A stretch of DNA of 64,000 nt from Chondrosia reniformis (lineage: Eukaryota; Porifera; Demospongiae; Chondrillida; Chondrillidae). Numbering within the stretch: position 1 is the stretch's first letter; every line of letters begins with the position of its first letter. Where the stretch lies: positions 6,789,401 to 6,853,400 of the forward strand of contig OX359198.1 in the NCBI GenBank assembly GCA_947172415.1, given 5' to 3'. A program made the translations under genes and the position numbers. The notes below the pieces were generated by a model. The model searched no databases and was not told where the DNA came from. It saw only the letters and a program-made list of their open reading frames with translations. Shown here piece after piece: positions 24,289 through 36,395 of the stretch.

Positions 24289-27200
24289 ATGAGTGCCTAT
24301 CGTATGCCTGCTTGTGTGATCGACAATGGAACTGGGTTAGTTCTAGCGTTCTTCCTGTAGAATAAGTGTCGCGGACTTGTCATCTGTTAAATTTGCTCTT
24401 TAATTAGGTACACGAAGCTTGGTTTTGCTGGCAATACGGAACCTCAGTACATTATACCATCTGGTAAGGCGACAGCCTCAGCCAATCAACTCCATAGTAC
24501 AGTCCTTTTCATATGCCTGCATAAACGTGCAGTCTTCAGTAATAATTGCTTTGTTTTAATTTTCTAAATGCTATGAAACGTCGTATTCCAATATTAGTAG
24601 GTGTAAATTGACAAATAACGTTTTATTCCTCCATCAACGCAATGCAGTAAAGCATGTTATGAACGCATATGTTCACAAATGTTTATTGTATCTGTATGCC
24701 GTAGGCATTGCCATTAAAGAGTCAGGTACAGTAGGAGACACAGCCTCCAGGAGATTGATGAAGGGAGTTGATGATCTAGGTGAGTTGGTTGTCAATATCT
24801 TAGAAATGTGAAGGTATTGGGGGTCCATCCCTCCATCCATTATGATATCCATTCAATGATTCTTATACAAGAGGCTTGTGGTCTGTATTCTACTCTAATG
24901 AGCCACTTTATCGAGTTTACAAGATTTTCAAATCCTGCCCTCCCACTGGATATTAACAGTGTTGTCTAATTTGTACTGACATGAGTTAATGTTTGACTGA
25001 AAATGTAATCCTTGTTTAAGAAAGGGAGAGAGATAGTCATAATAATTGTGTTTAAAAGTGTGATAATGATGTCTCACTTGGCCGTAGATTTCTTTATTGG
25101 TGATGAGGCGCTAGATAAACCAGGGTATGCCCCAAAGTACCCAATCAGACATGGAATAGTTGAAGATTGGGATCTCATGGTGAGCATATGTCATGCAGCC
25201 TATGAGGGTTGAGATTGTTGTTACTAAACATGTCCGTCACCATGCGCTGTGTGATGCTTGATTATCTCACTTTGCTTTCAGGAGAGATATTGGGAACAAT
25301 GTATCTTTAAATATCTCAGAGCAGAGCCCGAGGACCATTATTTCCTGTTGGTAAGTCCAGTTACTGAGCTCAAATGTCTTTGATGGGGCCTCAACGCTCA
25401 CACAACATGCCTACTTAAGACTTGTGTCAGGATCTCAACTGCTATGACTGATGGGTTGTGTCCCAGGATGTAGAAATATATTATGTTTAATAGAAACTTC
25501 TATTGCTCAAGAACTGTTACTATGGAAAGCGGCCATCTTGTCTTATTATGTGCCTTTATATGTCATCCTATAGTGATATCATAATAGAGATATAATGACC
25601 TTAAATGGCAACCTCACTTGTCTAATGCATCTATATTCCTCACGCTTACTTTGCTATTCTGTGGCTATTAACGGTATTTACACAAATGTAGAATTATATA
25701 AAGTATAGTACATTATTGATATACATTATATATGTAGGTAGGTAGGTAGAAGTCATACTATTAGATATTGTTATATGCTTGATATGTGTAGACAGAGCCG
25801 CCCCTTAACACTCCTGAGAATAGAGAGTATACTGCGGAAATTATGTTTGAATCCTTCAATGTACCAGGACTATACATTGCTGTGCAGGTTAGTCATCAAT
25901 ATAGTGTAGCTACAAATATATTTGAATGAACTTTGAGATGGTATATCTTTAGTCTTTGAGCATCTAATGATGTTTCTAGAGAATCTGTGTCTCTAGACGC
26001 TAAAAAGACTAAAGATGAACCATCTCAAAGATACATTTGGTGCAATTAGAAGAAATGTTATTCATGTAATATTTGAGTGATGTTTGCTTATCAATTTGCT
26101 CGTTTTTCATATTTGGTAGGCTGTGTTGGCACTGGCCGCCTCCTGGACCTCCAGACAGGTTGGGCAGAGAACATTAACTGGTACTGTGATTGACTCGGGA
26201 GATGGAGTCACGCACGTCATCCCAGTGGCTGAGGGCTATGTTATTGGCAGCTGCATCAAGCACATCCCCATTGCCGGTAGAGACATCACTGACTTTATCC
26301 TACAGCTCCTGAGAGAAAGGGAGTCAGGAATACCGTCTGCCCAGCAGCTGGAGACAGCAAAGAACATAAAGGTTTGTTGCAAATCAGAATCAGTTTACCT
26401 GCAAAACTTCATTTTTCTATTGTTTGTTGTCAACAATATTTTTTGGACTTTATTTGATAAAACTAGACTTGTAACTATGACAACTCAATTTAAGAGTTTG
26501 AGGAGAGGATGCAGCTCATATTCAGTTAGCCTAAAATAAGTGTGACTTGTCTCATATGTATATTTCATGTTTGGTGTGTATTGAGAGTATAAATACCTGA
26601 ATCTTCCTATTTGAGTACTTTTCTCTGGAACAGGCAGTTATTACAGGGACATCCCCTTCACCTCTCCCCTTAGGCCAGCTCATCCTAGTAAATTGCAGTA
26701 TTCCCACAATTACAGGGACATCCCCTTTACCTTTGTCCCTAGGCCAGCACATCCTTCTCATACTTATGAGCAAAGTCCTTTCTGCGTTTGTAGGAAATGT
26801 TCTGCTACGTCTGTCCGGATATTGCTAAAGAGTTTAGCAAATATGACAGTGACCCTTCCAAGTGGTTCAAGGTCTTTGATAGTATTAATCCCATTAACAA
26901 GAAAGCCTTCAAAGTTGATGTTGGTTATGAGAGGTTTCTTGGCCCAGAGATCTTCTTCCATCCTGAGTTCTCTAACCCTAGCTTTACCACTTCTATTTCG
27001 GAGGTAGTTGATGAGGTGATTCAGAACTGTCCAATTGATTGCAGGAGGCCGCTCTACAAAGTATGGAGCTAGGGAGTTGGTTGTATTATTTGTCATATAT
27101 ACCAAGACCTTATTTCCATTATATACGTACTATATGTACGTATACGTATATGTATGCTAATATAAAATGTATACCATATTTGTGTGAGTCTTGGTACTCA

Positions 27201-28090
27201 AATGTTGCTTTATCATTTTTATTAATAAACTTTACAAACTAAGTAATTCAGTTAGAATTCTCTTTTTGTGTTAACATTTGTGTAACAGGTCTATCTTCTA
27301 TTGATTGGTGTTGTTCAGATATTTGTCTTGTTAAAGAAACAAGCATCTAAGGACTGCCTGCTTGTTCATCTCTCCTTAGAATGTAGTTCTTTCTGGAGGA
27401 TCCACCATGTTCAAGGACTTTGGTAGACGTTTACAGCGTGACTTAAAAAGATCAGTGGACACCAGACTGAAGATAAGTGAAGAACTCAGTGGAGGTAGGA
27501 TTAAGGTAAGCTAAGCTCAGATCTTTCTCTTTACTATACTGACTCATCTTTTGTGTTCCAACAAAGGCAGAGAGAGAATGTGACTTTGTGTATGAATAAA
27601 AATGTCCTCTATTTTCTCTCTTTGCTAGCCTACCCCAATTGATGTATCAGTCATCACTCACCACATGCAGAGATATGCTGTGTGGTTTGGAGGCAGTATG
27701 CTAGCATCCACAGTTAGTCCACTATAGCATCATACACCACTTTACTGAATATTCTAAATGCTGCTATTCTCCAAGAGTGTGCACTAATACGTAGCTAGTG
27801 TGCAAACTATATTTCTTGCATTGAGGATAAAGATGTAATTTTTGACTCTCTGTTGATACCTAATTTCTAATAACGAGGCCCAAACATGTACACACTATAA
27901 TTTTGTTTACCATCATCATGTTAGTATTGCAATACAACATAAAAGTGTCTTGATTGACTTTGCTTAATCTCTTTATTTTCTCTATTCTATGTAGCCTGAG
28001 TTCTATTCCGTTTGCCACACCAAAAAGGACTATGATGAACACGGACCCAGCATTTGCAGGCATAACCCTGTCTTTGGTGTTATGTCATGA
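24289..28090 (+). CDS. ACTR3: Actin-related protein 3 (Arp2/3 complex)
   Basis: Eleven exons join in frame: 24289-24335, 24408-24463, 24705-24779, 25088-25179, 25282-25350, 25792-25887, 26120-26371, 26794-27060, 27380-27505, 27629-27712 and 27995-28090, giving 419 residues (human ARP3 has 418). Diagnostic stretches are [18 protein letters not shown] (phosphate loop 1), [20 protein letters not shown] (phosphate loop 2), [19 protein letters not shown] and the C-terminal [14 protein letters not shown]3 pairs with ARP2 to nucleate branched actin filaments in the cytoplasm. No lesion is seen; this is the most strongly conserved gene of the window. Confidence 0.97.
25928..26035. repeat. MITE-like inverted repeat in an ACTR3 intron
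   Basis: The left end reads tttgagatggtatatcttta then gtcttt; the right end aagactaaagatgaaccatc then tcaaaga is its near-perfect reverse complement. About 50 bp of centre (tctgtgtctctagacgct) lies between. The element sits in intron 6 and is a small non-autonomous repeat. Confidence 0.65.
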
Positions 28091-28413
28091 GGAATTAATG
28101 ATTCTTGTAATATTTTGTCCGTCCTAGTGTGCAAATTGTTCTTCAATGAACTTCCTCTTAGGTTTAGTATTTTTGGTGACTTTATGCAATTACAAGTAAC
28201 GTTGGTGTGAATGGTATGCATTAAATTATATTCGTTATTTTTCTACGAGAAGATATACTTTGGAGTGATAATGGTTAAGGATTTTAGTGTAGCTGCCAGC
28301 CGTTCGCGCCCGTGACCGAATGACCGTGTTACGCAATAGTTCGATTATAAAATAACCGTTCTGTCCAGCTAGCTAGTTCAACAAGAAATCTCGTCGCAAA
28401 AGTAGTATTTCCA
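28091..28413. other. Intergenic gap
   Basis: Contains the ACTR3 3' end and the 5' untranslated region of sulfotransferase 1. The last about 50 bp before the ATG (aacaagaaatctcgtcgcaa and onward) reappear, inverted, at 33142-33190 upstream of the fragmentary exon there. Confidence 0.5.
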
Positions 28414-29580
28414 ATGGAATCTTCTTTCAAGTTCATCTTAATCAACGGAGTGCGTCTTCCTCTGATTGTAACTGAAGAAGCAGTGAACAGCTTCGCCAAC
28501 TATCAACTCCGCCCCGATGATGTGATCGTCGCTACGTATCCGAAAAGCGGAACCAACTGGAGCCTGCAGATTTTAAAATTAATCAGAAATGGAGGCGAAG
28601 AGGACAATATTAGTCCATTTGATTCTATGCCTTGGATGGAAGTAGCAGGAAGGGAGAAATGCGATGTATGTAAATAGTAATAGTATTTCAATAAGTAAGA
28701 CCCATTAATTTTGATATAATTAATTTTACAGAGGGATGATCTGGGTGCTTTAGCACCTATCATGTCAGTGAATAAACTAAAATGTTATTTTCCTCTAGTT
28801 ATGGTTGATATCTATATGAAGCCAAGTATACAGTGTATTTTCTTAAGTACTTAAAGAAAAGCAATGTAATAGAAAGCTAATTATCACATCTTAATCTTCT
28901 TTGGTATATGAACATGCAGGCTATTCCATCTCCTCGACACCTAATGAGTCATATGAGCTATGATATGGTACCAGGAGGACCGCCAGCACAATCTCCAGCC
29001 AAGTACATCTATGTAGCAAGGAACCCCAAAGACGTGGCTGTATCTATGTACTACTTCACCAAGTCCATAAAGGTATTTAATTATGATGGAGACTGGAATG
29101 ATTTCTTTGAGAAATTTTATCAAGGAGAGGTTGTTTATAATTCATGGTTTGATCATGTATTGTCCTGGTGGAAGCATAAAGGTATGTACATAGATCAGAA
29201 TGTGCAAATGTGCATTTTGAATTATCAGGTACTTACACATATGTATACTTGTAGATGCCGACAATATTCTCTTTTTGAAGTATGAGGATATGAAGAAGGA
29301 TCACTTGGGAGCTGTCACAAAGATTTCCAAATTCATTGGTCATGAATTTCCAGCAGAGAAACTACAGAAGATAACAGAGATGTCTACCTTTGACTATATG
29401 AAGAATTCACCAATGGCCAATAGCCCCATGATAAAGATGATGCTGAAGGAAGGATTTGATTTTTATCGAAAGGGAGTGGTAGGAGATTGGAAGAATCACT
29501 TTTCTCAAGAGCAAGCAAGCAGATTGGATGCACTCTATGAGAGTAAGATGGCTGGTACAGGATTGGACTTTACAAATTAG
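28414..29580 (+). CDS. Cytosolic sulfotransferase (SULT1-like), copy 1
   Basis: Three exons, 28414-28665, 28920-29181 and 29255-29580, give 279 residues, the usual size for cytosolic SULTs. The PAPS 5'-phosphosulfate loop is TYPKSGTNW (41-49, Lys44). The likely catalytic base is His95. The 3'-phosphate site is RNPKDVAVS (Arg118, Ser126), and the C-terminal PAPS loop is RKGVVGDWKNHF (243-254). Such enzymes transfer sulfate from PAPS to small alcohols, phenols or amines; the substrate cannot be read from sequence. It is the first member of a local cluster; exons 2 and 3 are far closer to the other copies than exon 1 is. A likely AATAAA signal is at about 29700. Confidence 0.93.
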
Positions 29581-30470
29581 ATCGATAAAATGATACAGAA
29601 ATGATTGCATGGGATCAATTTTCAGTTATTATTATTGTAATTATTATTAGTTGTAGTTTATAAATATTGTTGCCTTTGAAGTGTGACTATATTTGTCCTA
29701 ATAAAAGTTGAATGTGTTGCATAAAGCGGCTGCTAGGCAATGGGTGCGGACGCCAAATGAATTATAGAAGCCGGGCTCAATTTAGGCCCACCAGAGGGCT
29801 ATAGGGGCTGTCCATAGGGCCTCCATGTCAAAATGACATGGAGGCCCAGGCCTCTATTTGGACAAATATATGCAAGTACATCGATATATCAATCAATCAA
29901 TCACACATAAGGCACTAGGACACAGAAAAAGGTGCAATGTAGCACTAGCCCATGACATTGTCAGAAAACATAAAAAAGAAGCACTTAAACCATAATACAT
30001 AATAAGTTTAAAACAAACAAACAGTAGCATAAATCACACACCAAATCTGACACACCTAATATGATTAATACATGCCATGGATAATTCAAAAGCAGCCTGC
30101 TTGTCGAGACTCTGTCCTTAAACCCATCACAATGACTGCCTTCTTCCACCAGGGGCAAATTGAGGTAGTCCCAGGTGGGGCATCGTATCATCCAGTGGCA
30201 GACGTCTTCAACCTCTTCACTCTGGCATTCCTTTAATACTCTACATATATATTCTGGACGAATTTGAGAAGGGACCATTCATTAACTTTGAACCTAAAGA
30301 GGCAGTAAAAAGAGAATTAAAATACTGTATAAGTCAATATTCTAAAGGGTAAGTTCAAATTAATGTTTATTACTTCCTTTTCCATTACTTATTGAATTCA
30401 GACCTTATCGACTGGGTGTTAACCACAAATGTTACCGTACACACATGAAATTCCTAATTCTGTGTGATGG
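29581..30470. other. Intergenic region with a retroelement 3' fragment
   Basis: Contains the sulfotransferase 1 3' end, a (aatc)n-like tract near 29890 (tcaatcaatcaatca) shared with 32635-32650, and the retroelement-like fragment described separately. Nothing else was recognised. Confidence 0.5.
30050..30340 (-). mobile_element. Retroelement C-terminal fragment, copy 1
   Basis: On the minus strand an open frame (29985-30278) contains EYICRVLKECQSEEVEDVCH followed by WMIRCPTWDYL. This resembles the Cys/His tail (C...EDV.H....CP.W) after the reverse transcriptase of animal non-LTR elements. About 250 bp are repeated at 33540-33790, where frames are broken. Only this tail is present. Assignment to a clade is not possible, and the match is from memory of the motif only. 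Confidence 0.5.
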
Positions 30471-30605
30471 TATTTGATTAGTGATCTATATACGTCTGGG
30501 GACGCAGATTCAGTATTTATCGTTCTAACTGCGACAGGATTTCAGTTCCTAACGAGAAAACCCGAACCATATTTCCTATATAGCTATACGTGCTTGTTCT
30601 TCACA

Positions 30606-32375
30606 ATGGAGTTTTCAATCAAGCAAAACTTAATCAACGGAATGTTTGTGCCTCCTTTGGTAACTCAAGAAACCGTGGACAGCTTTATTGACTTTACACC
30701 CAATCCCGACGATGTAATCATCGCATCGTACCCCAAGAGCGGAACGAATTGGATTCTGCAGATCGCAAAACTAGTTCTTAACGGGGGAGAGGAGGACAAT
30801 ATTGGCTTTTTTGAGTATTGGATGGAAGCGGTAGGAAAGAAGAAATGCGAGGTATACACGTGCATCTCAATTTGGCTACAATTTTGATAAAATTGCCAAA
30901 ACATGTTCGCAAAGTGGTTAAACCGAAATAGGCCAAATTCTGAAATTCCTCATTTTTGTCTCGGTCGAAGTGCCGAGACGTAACCGTACGTATATAGGCC
31001 TACGTAGGTACGTACGGGGTGGTCCGTTTAATGATTCATACCATTGAGCACGTTAAAATATCGCGTCATCGTAGACCGCACCATTCCTACTTCAGCTTGG
31101 TGAACCCAAACACAGAAGTGTATGGTTAAGTTACTTAAATTTCAGTATATATGCAACTTCTGTATGATTAGCCTTATCATATAATCACTGTCTTGTTTCG
31201 ATACTTTTTGCAGATGTACTAGTGAACGCTGCCATTCCTACTTCTAACATCATTTTTGTAAATGTTTTTTATTTACTTGTATTATAGACTATCTATACTT
31301 GTATCTAATTTCAGTATGCCACTTCTGTATGCTAGAACACGTAAAACTCGTAGATCCGATTATATACCATTACAGGCTACTCCATCCACTCGATGCTTGC
31401 ACACTCACATGAGCTATGATATGGTACCAGGAGGACCACCAGCACAGTCTCCAGCCAAGTACATCTATTTGGTGAGGAACCCCAAAGACGTGGCTGTGTC
31501 ATACTACCACTTCCAAAGGTCCTTGAAGTTATCTGACTATCATGGAGACTGGAATGACTTCTTTGAGAAATTCTGTAAAGGAGAGGTCACTTATAATTTA
31601 TGGTTTGATCATATACTGTCCTGGTGGAAACATAAAGGTGCATATATACAGATATAGAGAACAGTTATTACACACACATACATATATAATAGGGCATGAT
31701 ATACTTTGTGGACTATATGTGTATTAATTACCTATACTATATATATCTATATATAGGTAGTATAAAAACATGATCATGAATAGAGCATTGCTGTGGCAAT
31801 TGATCATGATCAGTGACAGACCACTGGTCATAAACAGATGTCCTGGGTTTGATTCCCAGCAAGTGCTTCTTTTGTTTTTAATTACTTATACATCCTGTTT
31901 GTACTTATACAGTACTGTGTTGATTTGAGAGAACCCAATCTTTATTTGCACCTGGCTTCAATACAGTTCCCATACTAAATATCAAAACTTATTTTGATAT
32001 TCAAATGTGCATTTTGAATTATCAGGTATTTACACATTTGTACTTGTAGATGCTGACAATATCCTCTTTTTGAAGTATGAGGATATGAAGAAGGATCACT
32101 TGGGAGCTGTCACAAAGATTGCCAAATTCATTGGTCGTGAATTTCCAGCAGAGAAACTACAGAAGATAACAGAGATGTCTACCTTTGACTATATGAAGAA
32201 TTCACCAGTGGCACAAGATCGCACATGGAAAATGATATTGGAAGAAGGATATCATTTATTTAGAAAGGGAGTGGTAGGAGATTGGAAGAGTCACTTTTCT
32301 CAAGAGCAAATAAGCAGATTGGATGCACTCTATGAGAGTAAGATGGCTGGTACAGGATTGGACTTTACAAATTAA
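30606..32375 (+). CDS. Cytosolic sulfotransferase (SULT1-like), copy 2
   Basis: Three exons, 30606-30851, 31376-31637 and 32050-32375, give 277 residues. Key motifs are all present: SYPKSGTNW, the His in HTHMSYDMV, VRNPKDVAVSYYHF and RKGVVGDWKSHF. Exon 1 differs clearly from copy 1 (MEFSIKQNLINGMFVPPLV), but it is nearly identical to copy 3, as are exons 2 and 3. Copies 2 and 3 therefore arose by a recent duplication that included the promoter region (30430-30605 resembles 36210-36395). Intron 2 carries a tRNA-like SINE segment. Confidence 0.93.
31777..31873 (+). repeat. tRNA-like (SINE-type) segment in sulfotransferase copy 2 intron 2
   Basis: The sequence cctgggtttgattcccagc forms a perfect 5-bp stem with a seven-base loop, like a tRNA T arm, and ggtttgattcc fits a polymerase III B box. 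Upstream tggcaattgatca is a weak A box. The paired ends gcatt and agtgct could form an acceptor-like stem. The same segment lies in copy 3. A degraded tRNA-derived SINE is the likeliest reading. Confidence 0.45.
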
Positions 32376-33062
32376 ATTGATAAAATGATACAGAAATGAT
32401 TGCATGGGATCAATTTTCAGTTATTATTATTGTAATTATTATTAGTCGTAGTTTATAAATATTGTTGCCTTTGAAGTGTGACTATATTTGTCCTAATAAA
32501 AGTCGGATGTGTTGCATAAAGTAGCTGCTAGGGTAATGGGTGCGGATGCCAAACAAATTATAGAAGCAAAAGGTCATAATGACATAGAGGCCCGGGCCTC
32601 TATTCGGACAATTATATGCAAGCACATCGTTATATCAATCAATCAATCATTATTAAAGTACACAGCACCATAAGGCATTAGGGCACAGAAAAAAGGTGCA
32701 ATGTAGCACATTAGATTGATTGATAGGTTGCATGGTCTCAGTAAAGGTACAGCTAATGGTTTGGGGCTGAAGTTCCCCTCCCCACATGTACATACATGCA
32801 TGCTGATTTTGAGCCTCATGCAGATCTACTGTAAATATAATATAAATATTAAGTCCCAATATCAAATATACTATGTCTGCATCACTGGTATAAAATGTAT
32901 ATAGTTCAACTAATTAATAATATACCTCGCATTTCTCAATAATATATACCGTAGTATATATAGTGCAAGTCTCGCATTCCCCTAGCTTTCTGAAGCACAG
33001 ATGTCCCTGGTTGATGTGTTAATTACATGCACATAAGAAATAGAAAGAAAATTAGTTATCAG
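32376..33062. repeat. Left arm of a large inverted duplication
   Basis: From about 32720 to 33062 this sequence is the reverse complement of pieces of 33948-34640 (for example cagctaatggtttggggct, and ttgatgtgttaattacatgc near 33012). The arm lacks the pseudogene exon 1 present in the right arm: at 32930-32945 only cctcgcattt of that exon's end is left. 32376-32720 is the 3' flank of sulfotransferase copy 2 plus the tcaatcaatcaatca tract. Confidence 0.7.
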
Positions 33063-33066
33063 GAGC

Positions 33067-33192
33067 GTTCACTGCTTCTTCAGTTACAATCAGAGGAAGA
33101 CGCACTCCATTGATTAAGGTGAACTTGAAAAAAGATTCCATAGTTGAGTTGAAAATACTACTTTTGCGACGAGGTTTCTTGTTCTGAGAACT
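33067..33192 (-). pseudogene. Inverted sulfotransferase exon-1 fragment
   Basis: On the minus strand, ATG at 33141 begins MESFFKFTLINGVRLPLIVT, matching copy 1's first 25 codons, and about 45 bp of copy 1's 5' untranslated region precede it. Similarity ends at about 33067, after the codons for AVN, where the inverted-repeat arm begins. No other exon follows in this orientation, so it cannot encode a sulfotransferase. Confidence 0.8.
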
Positions 33193-33372
33193 AAGTAGTT
33201 GGACTTTCGGTGTAATTGCAGCTTGAGAGTTACGTCTATCATTGACTGCTTTGAAATATTTATTGAAAAAAACATCCAATCTGTTAGCTAAATCATGTAC
33301 TTGGTCACAATATAAACATTATAACACTGCAAAGTATACTTGTCATGATCAGTATTACTCCACAATATCTCT

Positions 33373-33540
33373 AATGGCTGGGGAGGAAGGATGTCCGATA
33401 AATATACATTGTCGAGAATTCAGGATACCTGAAACATCTTCTTCCAGGAGATGTTATTCTCGCAGATCGAGGATTTGACATTGCTGACAGTGTGGTCCTC
33501 TATAGAGCAACGTTTGACATACCAGCCTTCACAAGAGGTT
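33373..33540 (+). mobile_element. Remnant of a DDE_Tnp_4-type (Harbinger/ISL2EU-like) transposase
   Basis: The plus strand encodes GWGGRMSDK, then after a frame change [14 protein letters not shown] and IPAFTRG. These resemble the conserved middle of DDE_Tnp_4 transposases, with the second catalytic Asp in the LADRGFD motif. At least one frameshift lies near 33410, and no flanking coding sequence is left. The fragment abuts a retroelement fragment (33540-33790). Confidence 0.6.
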
Positions 33541-33795
33541 GTGATCAGCTTGGACCTGTCCTTAAACCCATCACATGCAATGACTGCCTTCTTCCACCAG
33601 GGCCAAATTGAGGTGGTCCCAGGTGGGGGCACCATATCATCCATGCAGTGGCAGACATCTTCAACCTCTTCACTCTGGCATTCCTTAATACTCTACATAT
33701 ATATTCTTGACGAATTTGAGAAGGGACCATTCATTAACTTTGAACCTAAAGAGGCAGTAAAAAGAGAATCAAAATGTATAAGTTCAAATTAATGT
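33540..33795 (-). mobile_element. Retroelement C-terminal fragment, copy 2
   Basis: Colinear with 30050-30340 over about 250 bp (gaatttgagaagggaccatt and cattcattaactttgaacct shared), with indels that break the minus-strand frame. It is a decayed duplicate of the fragment after sulfotransferase copy 1. Confidence 0.6.
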
Positions 33796-33947
33796 TAATC
33801 ACTCCCTTTTCCATTATTTATTTATCCATGCAACAGTAAGTTGCATGTATTTCATGGATGTACCCATTAAGAAGGCTGATTAAAATTCCTATATGTGCAA
33901 ATTTATTCTCTATATGTCTCAAAGTAAGTCCAGTGCATTGGAGTACC

Positions 33948-34640
33948 GATAACTAATTTTCTTTCTATTTCTTATGTGCATGTAATTAACACATCAACCA
34001 AGGACATCCGTGCTTGAGACAGCTAGGGGAGTGCGAGACTTGCACTATATATACTACAGTATATATATTATTTTAATTATAAAGACACTCAAGACACTCA
34101 TTCTATAAAACTTGCCACAGATTCCAATTCCCCAGGAGGAAAGTCAAAACCTGTCCATGTGTACTTCACAATTGCAATGGAGACTACAATCAAGTTCAAC
34201 TTTCAAAGGAGTGAATCTTTCTCTGATTGTAACTCATGATTAAGATGCTGTAGACAGCTTGGCTGACTTTAAACCCTGTCCTAATGATGTGATCATTGTA
34301 ACGTACCCAAAGAACGGAACAAACTGGATCCTGTAGATAGCAAAGTTAATCAGGAATAGAGGCGAGGAGAACCATCTTGCATTATTTGAGTCTTGGATGG
34401 AACTGATAGGAAATGAAAAATGCGAGGTTTATATGCCTTTCTCAATTTGACTAGCTAATTAGGTGAACTATATACATTTTATACCAGTGATGTAGACATA
34501 GTATATTTGAAGTATATTGATATTGGGACTTAATATTTATATATTAACAGTAGATCTGAGGCTCAAAATCAGCATATGTGTGGGGAGGGGGACTTTAATT
34601 AGCCCCAAACCATTAGCTGTACCTTCACTGAGACCTTGCA
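33948..34640. repeat. Right arm of the large inverted duplication
   Basis: Matches the left arm (about 32720-33062) in reverse. It includes, in addition, the damaged sulfotransferase exon 1 at 34174-34425. The spacer between arms (33063-33947) holds the inverted exon-1 fragment and the transposon remnants. Confidence 0.7.
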
Positions 34641-35520
34641 ATCTATACCATGTATGAGCTATCATGAAAGTAAACAGTCAAAATGTTATACAAATAAAAC
34701 GAATAATTAATTTATTATAAATATGCAGACTACTCCATCTCCTCGATTTGTGCACACTCAGCTATGATATGATGCCAGGAGGACCACCAGCATAGTCTCC
34801 AGCCAATTGCAAGTATATACATCTATGTAGCAAGGAACCCCAAAGGCGTGGCTGTGTCACTGTATATACTACTTCACTAAATCCATAAAGATATTTGAGT
34901 ATGATGGAGACTGGAATTGAAGTAGAGGTTGTTTATAATTCATGGTTTGATCATGTATTGTCCTGGTGGAAGGATAAAGGTATGTACATAGATCAATATG
35001 AAATGATATGGCTTATTTGTTGCGTTCATTATATATCATAGAGTACGGTAGTACTCTATAAGTAGGGATGGCCGAAAAAAACATGGCCGCCCTATTCAAT
35101 GTATTATCAATTAACACCTCATAAATCAACAACGTTCAGATTTTCGGTTGCATTCGTGTGTTTGCAGTCGTTTTTGCATGCTTTTCTATAAGATCAGTGG
35201 ATTTCATATAACCATCAGCAACAGTAAATTTTATACAAGTTATTGAACGTTTCGACCACGAGGGTCTTCATCAGATCCCATTGATCTTATCAAATCAGTA
35301 TGAATATGCATTTTGAATTATCAGGTACTTACACATTTGTTCTTGTAGATGCTGACAATATCCTCTTTTTGACATATGAGGATATGAAGAAGGATCACTT
35401 GGGAGCTGTCACAAAGATTGCCAAAATCATTGGTCGTGAATTTCCAGCAGAGAAACTATAGAAGATAACAGAATTGTCTGCCTTCGACTATATGAAAAAT
35501 TCACCAATGAAAGGATATAC
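34174..35520 (+). pseudogene. Sulfotransferase pseudogene
   Basis: All three exons can be traced: exon 1 34174-34425 (stop codons in place of sense codons, for example in the stretch after TNWIL, and Gly replaced in the PAPS loop, PKNGTNW), exon 2 about 34729-34979 (frameshifts, and a stop where the other copies read QSPAK), exon 3 from about 35349 (stop in the EKLQK stretch). Similarity ends near 35520, so the C-terminal PAPS loop is missing. The order and strand match the intact copies. Confidence 0.88.
35250..35278 (-). repeat. Hairpin motif shared with the 15650 repeat
   Basis: Read on the minus strand: ctgatgaagaccctcgtggt then cgaaacgttc. gacc pairs with ggtc around a short loop. The same layout appears at 15661-15690 (ctgaagaagaccc ... 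gggtcgaaacgtc). It lies in pseudogene intron 2. Confidence 0.5.
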
Positions 35521-36395
35521 TGTAATGTTTGATACACTAGAAATCGGCTCAATAGGACACTGGAGTATTAACACTCAAAATGCACTGGATTGATTTATTA
35601 AAGATACCTAATCACTAGAAGAATTCTTCAAGATGCTAGCAAGATATCTATTTCCTCCTCACAAACCATATACTTTTTGTTAGAAAATCCACCCCCTTGT
35701 CTAATTTAATTATAGTGTACATTTCTATGGTAGTATGCCAGGACTCATTCATAACTGATATTTTATTATATTTGAGACACTGTAATCTTGCTGATTCTTT
35801 TTATATAATACATCACTTGATTTTCTGTAAATTTCAAAATAATGATGTGTTCATTCTCTCTTATTATTACACACTATATAAACAGAGATGCTTATCTTAT
35901 TTTATACTAGCATAGAAGCCAAAGAGGGCTTCTCCGCTACGATAAAACGATAAAAAATGGCGTCTCTCTCGTACAAAAATTTGAGACTGGACGCTCTGCT
36001 CCGCAGCGGCGAATTTTCGTAAATAAAATACTTCAGGTCACTCCCAAGTGATACATAATCCGTGAGAGTTAGACTGCATTTCGTCCAGAAACGACGGAGT
36101 AATGCGGTAACAAACAAACAAACACACAAACTCTACTAAATATAGAGCTTGCAACACAATGTTTAACGCCTATGCCCATTGCAGGCGCCACTTTATAGTG
36201 GGCATGCACACATCAAATTCCTAATTCTGTGTGATGGTATATGGTTAGTGGTCTATGAATAATCGAAGTGATAATATATACGTCTGGGGACGCAGATTCA
36301 TATACTTATCGTTCTAACTGCGACAGGATTTGCAGTTCCTAACGAGAAAACCCGAACCATATTTCCTATATAGCTATACGTGCTTGTTCTTCACA
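35521..36395. other. Intergenic region before sulfotransferase copy 3
   Basis: From 35521 to about 35900 I see nothing but AT-rich sequence. A more GC-rich block at 35905-36135 (with cgtccagaaacgacggagta and an aaacaaacaaacacacaa tract) looks like a repeat of unknown type; its short minus-strand frame is not convincing. From about 36210 the sequence matches the 5' flank of copy 2. Confidence 0.45.

Noticed and set aside
35902..36129. Minus-strand frame of 75 codons in a GC-richer block
   Set aside because: No family match and no splice context; the block looks like repeat sequence.
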